This document shows positions 1 to 4,561 of a stretch of 6,557 nucleotides of DNA, piece after piece. The notes beneath the pieces are model-generated. The model saw only the letters and a program-made list of their open reading frames with translations, was not told the origin of the DNA and ran no database searches. Made by a program: the position numbers and the translations under genes. Each line of letters opens with the position of its first letter. Positions within the stretch are counted from its first letter, which is position 1. Origin of the DNA: Cellulomonas sp. (GTDB taxonomy: Bacteria; Actinomycetota; Actinomycetes; Actinomycetales; Cellulomonadaceae); assembly GCA_031178805.1 (NCBI GenBank), contig JAPSIJ010000131.1, positions 1 to 6,557 of the forward strand. Reading direction: 5' to 3'.

Positions 1-769
1 CCACGACGAGCACCCCGATCACCTCGCGCCGGTAGTGCAGCCCGAGGTTCGTGGCGGTCTCCCGGCCGAGCGCGAGGACGTCCAGCCGGTGCCGGCGGCG
101 CCAGACCAGCACGGCGAGCACCGCGCAGAGCGCGAGGGCCCACGGCAGGTACTCGCGGTTCGAGTTCGACAGGTTGCCGAACAGCCGCGCGGACAGCACG
201 TCGAACTCGCTCGGCGCCAGCATCCGCTGCATGAACGTGCTCAGGGCGGCGAAGCCGAGCCCGAGCACCACCCCGACCAGCAGCATGAGGTGCAGGTCGC
301 CGCGCCGGCCGGAGAACAGCCACCCGTAGAGCACGGTGGCGAAGCCGACCATCAGCGCGCTCTGCGCCAGCACCTTGGGCAGCCCGTCGGACGCGGCCAG
401 CGTGCTGGCGCCGAAGAAGAACACCAGCGCCGTCTGCATCACCGTGTACAGGGCGTCGAAGCCCATGATCGACGGCGTGAGGATCCGGTTGCCGGTGACC
501 GTGTGGAACAGCACGGTCGCGGTGGCCTGGCAGAACGCCACCACGGCGACGGTCAGCACGCTGCTGACCCGCATCCCGACGGTGAGCTGGAACGCCCGGG
601 TCCCCGGCTCGGCGGCGATGCCCCACGTCAGCACGCCGACGGCCGCGGCGACCGCGACGGCGGCCAGCACCGGCAGCGTCCACGCGCGCCGCCCGCGGGG
701 CGGGCCGTCGGCGACCGGCGGCGCCGCGGTGCCGTGGGTGCCGGCGGGGGCGAGGACGGTGTCAGGCAC
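1..769 (-). CDS. FecCD-family iron-siderophore ABC transporter permease, second subunit (YclO/CeuC/FatC type), C-terminus cut by window edge
   Basis: This is an integral membrane subunit that pairs with the neighbouring permease to form the channel for a ferric siderophore. I translated 256 residues; the frame is still open at position 1. FecCD permeases are about 310-350 residues, so roughly 60-90 are missing. After a 30-residue Pro/Gly/Arg-rich N-tail come hydrophobic segments at about 31-52, 66-90, 106-120, 133-152, 160-180 and 208-224. The stretch TGNRILTPSIMGFDALY (92-108) is a signature of the YclO/CeuC/FatC branch. ALGRETATNLGLHY (233-246) is the cytoplasmic loop that contacts the ATPase in this family. 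The start is GTG at 769, with GGGAG at 777-781 and a 7-nt spacer. It overlaps the stop of the upstream permease gene by 8 nt, indicating translational coupling. The family and subunit type are well supported; the exact substrate is inferred from the operon. Confidence 0.93.
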   Translation of the reverse strand, partial: MPDTVLAPAGTHGTAAPPVADGPPRGRRAWTLPVLAAVAVAAAVGVLTWGIAAEPGTRAFQLTVGMRVSSVLTVAVVAFCQATATVLFHTVTGNRILTPSIMGFDALYTVMQTALVFFFGASTLAASDGLPKVLAQSALMVGFATVLYGWLFSGRRGDLHLMLLVGVVLGLGFAALSTFMQRMLAPSEFDVLSARLFGNLSNSNREYLPWALALCAVLAVLVWRRRHRLDVLALGRETATNLGLHYRREVIGVLVV

Positions 770-1769
770 GGCGGCGCTCCCGCAGGATCAGGGTGAGGAA
801 CACGGCGGTGCCGACGATGCCCAGCACCATCGACACCGGCACCTCGAACGGCATCCGCACGACGCGGCCGAGGATGTCGCAGGTGGTGACGAGCGCGACG
901 CCGCCGAGGCAGACCCACGGCAGCGAGGAGCGCAGGTCGTCGCCGCGCAGCCGGGACACGATGTTCGGCACCACGAGCCCGAGGAACGGCAGGAAGCCGA
1001 CCACGACGGTCGTGACGCCGGTCGACACGGCGACCAGGCAGGTCCCGACCAGCACCAGGCGGTCGTACCGGGCGCCCAGGCTCGTGGCGACGTCCCGGCC
1101 GAGCCCGGCGACGGTCAGCCGGTCCGCCAGCAGGTAGACGAGCAGCGCCACCACGGCCACCGCCCAGAGCACCTCGTACCGGCCCTGCACCACCTGCGTG
1201 AAGGAGCCCATGAACCAGGTGCCGAGCAGCTGCAGCCGGTCGGTGGACACGGCGAGGTAGCTGGTGAAGGAGGACACCACCGCGCCGAGCATGATGCCGA
1301 CCAGCGGCACCACCAGCGACGTCCGCCAGGCCACGCGGCGCAGCACCGCCAGGAACGCCAGCGTCCCGCCGAACGCCGCCGCGCTCGCCACCACCATCTG
1401 CACCGTGAGGCCCGCGCGGGGCGCGACCAGCGTGGTGACCAGCAGGCCGAGCGCCGCCCACTCGGTGGTCCCGGTGGTGGTGGGCTCCACGAACTTGTTC
1501 TGCACCAGCAGCTGCATGACCAGCCCCGAGGTGCTCATCGCGACGCCGGCCAGCACCAGCGCGGTGGTGCGCGGCACGCGCGACGCCCAGAACACCTGCC
1601 CGCCGCCGTCGGACCGGAGGTCGTAGACGCCGACGAACAGCGACCCCGCGACGAGCGCCGCCACCACGACGGTGGCGGCGAGCAGCGGCAGGGCGCGGCG
1701 CACCGCGCCCCGCGGCGGCCGTCCGGCGGGGACGGCGGCCGCGGGGGCGGGGCGGACGGTGGTGCTCAC
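762..1769 (-). CDS. FecCD-family iron-siderophore ABC transporter permease, first subunit (YclN/CeuB/FatD type)
   Basis: This is the first of two permease subunits that move a ferric siderophore across the cytoplasmic membrane. It has 335 residues, normal for FecCD proteins, with about ten hydrophobic helices starting near residue 27. Family marks are RVPRTTALVLAGVAMSTSGL (64-83), followed by QNKFVEPTTTG (90-100), typical of the YclN/CeuB/FatD branch. GLGRDVATSLGARYD (222-236) is the ATPase-contact loop, and GFLPFLGLVVPNIVSRL (258-274) is a conserved late-helix motif. The start is GTG at 1769, 10 nt after the stop of the binding-protein gene. No good Shine-Dalgarno sequence is visible there, so translation probably depends on coupling with the upstream gene. 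The 3' end overlaps the next permease by 8 nt. The order lipoprotein, YclN-like, YclO-like implies a heterodimeric channel. Assignment is firm at family level; the substrate is inferred. Confidence 0.95.
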   Translation of the reverse strand: MSTTVRPAPAAAVPAGRPPRGAVRRALPLLAATVVVAALVAGSLFVGVYDLRSDGGGQVFWASRVPRTTALVLAGVAMSTSGLVMQLLVQNKFVEPTTTGTTEWAALGLLVTTLVAPRAGLTVQMVVASAAAFGGTLAFLAVLRRVAWRTSLVVPLVGIMLGAVVSSFTSYLAVSTDRLQLLGTWFMGSFTQVVQGRYEVLWAVAVVALLVYLLADRLTVAGLGRDVATSLGARYDRLVLVGTCLVAVSTGVTTVVVGFLPFLGLVVPNIVSRLRGDDLRSSLPWVCLGGVALVTTCDILGRVVRMPFEVPVSMVLGIVGTAVFLTLILRERRRA

Positions 1770-1779
1770 CGGCGGTGGC

Positions 1780-2781
1780 TCAGGCGGAGGCGCCGAACGC
1801 GTCGGCGATCTGCTCGAACAGCGCGGTGTAGGACTGGATGTCCTCGGTCAGGTAGAAGTCCGGGTCCAGGTAGATGACCTGGCCCTCGCGGACGGCGGTG
1901 ACGTCCTGCAGCAGCGGCGAGCCCTCGACGAGCTCCTGCGCGGCGACGTACCCCTCGGTGTCGAGCGCGCCGTCCCGGTCCAGCACGATCAGCCAGTCCG
2001 GGTCGGACTGCGCGATCGCCTCGAGCGAGATGTCGTCGCCGTGCGTGGTGTCCTCGGCCTGCGTCTCGATCGCCGGCACCAGGTCCAGGGCGGTGAACAC
2101 CGGGCCCACCGCGCGGCCGGAGCCGGGCGCGGCGTAGGCGATCTCGCCGCCGGACGTGATGAGCCCCATCACGGTGTCGGTGCCGTTGTAGGCGTCCGCC
2201 GCGGCGGCCGTCGCGTCCTCGAGCGCCTGCGCGAGCTCCGCGGCCTCGTCCTCCTTGCCGAAGACCTGGCCCAGCACCTCGACCTGGCGGACCAGGCCGT
2301 CGGTGATGACCTCGTCCTCCGTCGGGTCGGTCTCGATGGTCGCCGGCACCATGCCGAGCAGGTCGGTGTAGTAGCTGCCGAACCGCTGGCCGCCGATCAC
2401 CAGGTCGGGCTCGGCGGCGAGCACCTGCTCCAGGTCGGGCTCCCGGTGCGAGCCGACGTCCAGCACCTCGGGGTCGTCGGTGTACTCCGGCCACAGGTCG
2501 CCCATGACCGGCTTGGGCGCCGCCACGAGCTCCACGCCCCAGTCGGACAGGGTCTGGAACACGTGGTTGTCCAGCGCGACGACGCGCTCGGGCTGGTACG
2601 GCACCTCGATCTCGCCGTGGTTGTCGGTGACCGTGACCGTCTCCGGCGCGGCGGTCGTGGCCGTGCCGGCGTCGCCGGAGCCGGCGGCGGGGCCGGACGC
2701 GCACGCGGTGAGCGCGAGCAGGCCGGCCACGAGCGGCAGGGCGAGGGCGGGTCGGCGCAGGGCGGGGCGGTGCAGCAGCAA
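1780..2781 (-). CDS. Iron-siderophore ABC transporter substrate-binding lipoprotein (YclQ/CeuE/FatB type, PF01497 fold)
   Basis: This extracellular, membrane-anchored protein captures a ferric siderophore and delivers it to the two permeases downstream. It has 333 residues. A short basic N-terminus (HRPALRR) and hydrophobic core lead to the lipobox LTAC, with the lipidated cysteine at 27. A Gly/Ala/Thr linker to about residue 45 precedes the two-lobed periplasmic-binding domain, which opens with EIEVPYQPERVVALD (57-71). By recall of the CeuE/YclQ family, R133, R223, H247 (in THGDDISLEAIA), R269 (in IVLDRD) and Y310 (in YLDPDFYL) line up with CeuE R118, R205, H227, R249 and Y288, the catecholate-siderophore pocket. 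The start is TTG at 2781, chosen because GGAGG lies 7 nt upstream and the signal peptide begins right there. An iron box lies 52 nt upstream. It is the first gene of the import operon. The binding-protein class is near certain; catecholate preference is inference. Confidence 0.95.
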   Translation of the reverse strand: MLLHRPALRRPALALPLVAGLLALTACASGPAAGSGDAGTATTAAPETVTVTDNHGEIEVPYQPERVVALDNHVFQTLSDWGVELVAAPKPVMGDLWPEYTDDPEVLDVGSHREPDLEQVLAAEPDLVIGGQRFGSYYTDLLGMVPATIETDPTEDEVITDGLVRQVEVLGQVFGKEDEAAELAQALEDATAAAADAYNGTDTVMGLITSGGEIAYAAPGSGRAVGPVFTALDLVPAIETQAEDTTHGDDISLEAIAQSDPDWLIVLDRDGALDTEGYVAAQELVEGSPLLQDVTAVREGQVIYLDPDFYLTEDIQSYTALFEQIADAFGASA

Positions 2782-2786
2782 GGGTG

Positions 2787-2794
2787 TTCCTCCG
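2787..2794 (-). promoter_or_regulatory. Shine-Dalgarno site that fixes a TTG start
   Basis: On the minus strand this reads CGGAGGAA, with the GGAGG core at 2789-2793. It sits 7 nt before the TTG at 2781, which is why TTG is preferred as the start of the siderophore-binding lipoprotein. No ATG or GTG in the same frame gives a better-placed signal peptide. Confidence 0.8.
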
Positions 2795-2814
2795 TGGGTC
2801 GCGCGGGCGGCCGG

Positions 2815-2830
2815 GCCGGCGGGTGCCGGC
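2815..2830 (-). other. Small dyad in the leader of the iron-transport operon
   Basis: GCCGGC occurs twice (2815-2820 and 2825-2830), 4 nt apart. GCCGGC is self-complementary, so the leader RNA can fold into a 6-bp, all-GC stem with a 4-nt loop, between the iron box and the Shine-Dalgarno site. It could affect leader stability or be chance in DNA this GC-rich. There is no riboswitch-like complexity around it. Confidence 0.3.
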
Positions 2831-2833
2831 GAC

Positions 2834-2852
2834 AGAGGATAGCCATACCTAA
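2834..2852 (-). promoter_or_regulatory. DtxR/IdeR-type iron box controlling the siderophore import operon
   Basis: On the minus strand the site reads TTAGGTATGGCTATCCTCT. It matches 14 of 19 positions of the IdeR/DtxR consensus TTAGGTTAGGCTAACCTAA, with the left half (7 of 9) better than the right (6 of 9). It is conspicuously AT-richer than its surroundings and lies 52 nt upstream of the lipoprotein start. A weak minus-strand promoter could overlap it: TATCCT (2836-2841) as the -10 and TGGACC (2861-2866) as the -35, with a long 19-nt spacer. In this regulator family the Fe(II)-bound protein represses, so the operon should be on when iron is scarce. The box is well supported by sequence; the promoter elements are tentative. 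Confidence 0.78.
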
Positions 2853-2877
2853 CTTGTCCGGGTCCAGCCCGGTTGCG

Positions 2878-3627
2878 TCACACCCGCTCGATCGCGAAGG
2901 CCGTGAGGAAGCCCAGCGCGGTGATGAGGCCGGTCAGCAGGTGCGCGCGCTCGAACGCCTCGGGGATCATCGTGTCGGCGAGCATCGCCAGGATCGCGCC
3001 GGCCGCCACGGCCGTGATCGCCGCGACGACGCCCTCGGACGCCCCCTGCAGCAGCAGCGAGCCCAGCAGCGCCGCCAGGCCGCTGGCGAGCGCGATCCCG
3101 CCCCACACCCCGAACACGTACCGGGCGCTGCGGCCGGCGCGCCGCATCCCCGCGGCGCTGGACAGGCCCTCCGGCACGTTGGAGATGACCACCGCCGCGA
3201 GGACGCCCACGCCGACGCCCTGGCCGCCCAGCACGGACAGGCCCAGCACCACCGACTCCGGGACGCCGTCCAGCAGCGCGCCCACGGCGATCGCGGCGCC
3301 GCTGCCCGCCGCGTCCTGCTCCGAGGGCTGCTGGTCGCCGGACCGCTTCCGGTGCCGGGCGCCGCGCCGCGCGAGCGCGGCGTTGGCGAGCACGTAGACG
3401 ACCGCGCCGGCGAGGAACCCGCCCACGGTGGGGCCCAGCCCACCCGCGCGCTCGGCCTCGTCCACCAGCTCGAACGCCAGCGCGGAGATCAGCACGCCGG
3501 CGCCGAACGCCATGATCCCGGCCACCACCCGCTGGGGGACGCGCACGAACCAGGCGACGAGCGCGCCCAGCACGAGCGCGAGCCCGCCGACGAGCCCCCA
3601 GCCGCCGGCCTCGAGCCAGGCCGGCAC
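2878..3627 (-). CDS. ZIP-family divalent metal transporter
   Basis: This inner-membrane protein of the ZIP family imports divalent metals such as zinc, iron or manganese towards the cytoplasm. It has 249 residues, normal for bacterial members, with about eight hydrophobic helices at roughly 10-28, 33-53, 66-86, 110-131, 138-160, 170-193, 200-218 and 228-246. The helix-4 motif is DGVPES (120-125) and helix 5 carries SNVPEG (149-154), where classic members such as ZupT have HNxPEG in both. The prolines and glutamates are kept but the histidines are replaced. The cytoplasmic loop between helices 3 and 4 (about 87-109) is basic and has a single histidine, unlike the His-rich loops of many ZIPs. 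The start is GTG at 3627, only 2 nt after the stop of the small membrane-protein gene, with a weak Shine-Dalgarno, so the two are probably co-translated. The iron operon begins 96 nt downstream with no terminator seen. Metal specificity cannot be read from the sequence. Confidence 0.9.
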   Translation of the reverse strand: MPAWLEAGGWGLVGGLALVLGALVAWFVRVPQRVVAGIMAFGAGVLISALAFELVDEAERAGGLGPTVGGFLAGAVVYVLANAALARRGARHRKRSGDQQPSEQDAAGSGAAIAVGALLDGVPESVVLGLSVLGGQGVGVGVLAAVVISNVPEGLSSAAGMRRAGRSARYVFGVWGGIALASGLAALLGSLLLQGASEGVVAAITAVAAGAILAMLADTMIPEAFERAHLLTGLITALGFLTAFAIERV

Positions 3628-3629
3628 GG

Positions 3630-3863
3630 TCAGTCCAGCAGGCCGACGATGTAGCCGACGAACAGCAGGGCGCCGAGCGCCACGACCACGCCCACCAGGG
3701 CGTACACCAGCCAGTTGGTCCGCCGGCTCGGCAGGTCCGGCTCCTGGAACGCCGCGCCGGACGTGCTGGACTCGCCCGGGGGCGTGTCACCGGGGGCGAC
3801 GCCGCCGCCCGGCTCGAGGCCGGGGGTGTTCGACGGGTCCGGGTCGGGGCTCGGCGTGCTCAT
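3630..3863 (-). CDS. Small single-helix membrane protein, DUF6480-like
   Basis: This is a 77-residue protein of unknown function. The N-terminal half is disordered-looking and rich in Pro, Gly, Asp and Ser (MSTPSPDPDPSN, then TPGLEPGGGVAPGDTPP at 13-29). A short basic turn (SRRTN, 46-50) leads into one strongly hydrophobic helix at about 51-74, and the protein ends three residues later, so it should be anchored by its C-terminal end. From memory, the PDPDP...TPGLEPGGGV...PGETPP pattern with one helix is that of actinobacterial DUF6480; I could not search to confirm. I chose ATG at 3863, not the in-frame GTG at 3932, because AGAGG (3870-3874) lies 6 nt upstream and the extra 23 residues look like untranslated sequence. 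Its stop is 2 nt before the ZIP start, suggesting a linked role, though this is inference. Confidence 0.82.
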   Translation of the reverse strand: MSTPSPDPDPSNTPGLEPGGGVAPGDTPPGESSTSGAAFQEPDLPSRRTNWLVYALVGVVVALGALLFVGYIVGLLD

Positions 3864-3910
3864 GCGGTGCCTCTCGGGACGCGGGGACCGGGCCGTCGAC
3901 CGGCGCCGGG

Positions 3911-3933
3911 CGTGCCCCGCCACGGTAGGCACG
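3911..3933 (-). other. Dyad and possible -10 element upstream of the small protein/ZIP unit
   Basis: CGTGCC (3911-3916) and GGCACG (3928-3933) are perfect inverted 6-bp arms around an 11-nt centre. On the minus strand TACCGT (3922-3927) lies inside and fits a TAnnnT -10 element, about 60 nt before the ATG at 3863. No convincing -35 is seen. This may be an operator/promoter, a weak terminator for the GAF gene, or chance. I see no Zur- or IdeR-like box here. Confidence 0.25.
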
Positions 3934-3963
3934 TCGGCCGCGCGCGGCGACCGGACGCCGCGG

Positions 3964-4431
3964 TCAGAGCTGCGCGGGGTCCGGGCCGGTGGCGTTGGTG
4001 CGGATCGCCTCGGCCATCTCCTGCACCAGCCGGTCCATCCCCACGAGCGCGTCGGCGTCCCACGGGTCGAGCTCGTCGGAGTACATGTTCAGCGCCACGG
4101 TGGTGTCCGCGTCGACCTGGCCGGGCAGCGCCGCCGCCGACCGGAACCCGCTGCCGATCGCGGCGTCGCGCCAGGCGGGCCACCGGTCGTCCGCGAGCAC
4201 GTCGGGCACCAGCTCGCCGCGCAGCTGCTGGATCGCCAGCACGCAGGGCCCCTCGCCGGCGAGCACCTCGACGTGGTCGCAGTGCGCCGCCCGCTCCCCG
4301 CTGCTGGCGACGTCCGCGAGCAGGTGGTGGCGGCGCACGATGATGCTGCACTCGGTGGGGACGCCGACCCGCGCCGCGGCCTCGTGGGCGTACGCGGTGA
4401 GCAGGGCGGCGAGCGAGTCGTCGGGGTCCAC
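3964..4431 (-). CDS. Stand-alone GAF-domain protein
   Basis: This 155-residue, probably cytoplasmic protein consists of little more than one GAF domain, a ligand- or signal-sensing fold. An N-terminal helix (about 5-22, SLAALLTAYAHEAAARVG) is followed by strand-like SIIVRR (29-34). The actinobacterial GAF pattern DHVEVLAGEGPCVLAI (52-67) comes next, then VPDVLADDRWPAWRDAAIGS (75-94), the core strand TVALNMYS (111-118), and a closing helix at 124-145. This type of GAF is often fused to a C-terminal ANTAR RNA-binding domain, but none is present: the protein stops 10 residues after the last helix. I see no His-kinase, GGDEF or DNA-binding part. The start is GTG at 4431, with GGAGG at 4441-4445 and a 9-nt spacer. 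It is flanked by a terminator upstream and 100 bp of non-coding DNA downstream, so it is probably transcribed alone. Its ligand and partner are unknown. Confidence 0.82.
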   Translation of the reverse strand: MDPDDSLAALLTAYAHEAAARVGVPTECSIIVRRHHLLADVASSGERAAHCDHVEVLAGEGPCVLAIQQLRGELVPDVLADDRWPAWRDAAIGSGFRSAAALPGQVDADTTVALNMYSDELDPWDADALVGMDRLVQEMAEAIRTNATGPDPAQL

Positions 4432-4491
4432 GCGGGGGCACCTCCACGGCGGGCGAGCAGGATCGGTGGAACTGTCTCACGCCCGGGAGGG

Positions 4492-4507
4492 GTCGTGTTA
4501 CCACGAC
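4492..4507. promoter_or_regulatory. Candidate operator dyad upstream of the GAF-protein gene
   Basis: GTCGTG (4492-4497) and CACGAC (4502-4507) are perfect inverted arms around TTAC, forming a 16-bp dyad. It ends about 60 nt upstream of the GAF gene start, where a promoter is expected, and abuts the MMPL terminator hairpin. It may be a binding site for a dimeric regulator or simply an extra small RNA hairpin in the terminator region. No clear -35/-10 pair was found nearby. Confidence 0.3.
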
Positions 4508-4548
4508 GGACCCCGGGCCGCACGCGGAGGCGCGCGGCCCGGGGTCCG
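4507..4548 (-). terminator. GC-rich hairpin terminator after the MMPL transporter gene
   Basis: The arms at 4507-4521 and 4534-4548 are perfectly complementary over 15 bp. The inner CGC/GCG (4523-4525 and 4530-4532) can extend the stem past one mismatch. The hairpin begins 13 nt after the MMPL stop on the minus strand. There is no T-run behind it, as is common for actinobacterial terminators. It separates the MMPL gene from the GAF gene. Confidence 0.75.
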
Positions 4549-4561
4549 CCGGTGGTGCGGG

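Noticed and set aside
336..1877. A plus-strand open frame of 513 codons
   Set aside because: It is antisense to the two permeases, with a low-complexity His/Arg/Gly/Asp-rich product and no recognisable family; it is a composition artefact.
2397..2846. A minus-strand frame starting beside the iron box and overlapping the lipoprotein gene
   Set aside because: The product is Pro/Arg/Ser/Cys-rich with no fold, and it lies out of frame with the clear lipoprotein, which has a proper Shine-Dalgarno site and lipobox.
2782..2877. Riboswitch or attenuator in the iron-operon leader
   Set aside because: Only a 16-nt dyad is present after the iron box; the leader is too short and simple for a known riboswitch class.
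1672..3654. A long plus-strand open frame of 660 codons
   Set aside because: It runs antisense through three well-recognised minus-strand genes. Its product is dominated by Arg, Gly, His, Asp and Val with no domain or hydrophobic pattern. Such frames arise readily opposite GC-rich genes because stop codons are rare there.
3864..3932. Longer start (GTG at 3932) for the small membrane protein
   Set aside because: The extra 23 residues are Arg-rich and unlike the rest. The ATG at 3863 has a well-placed AGAGG and the expected family N-terminus.
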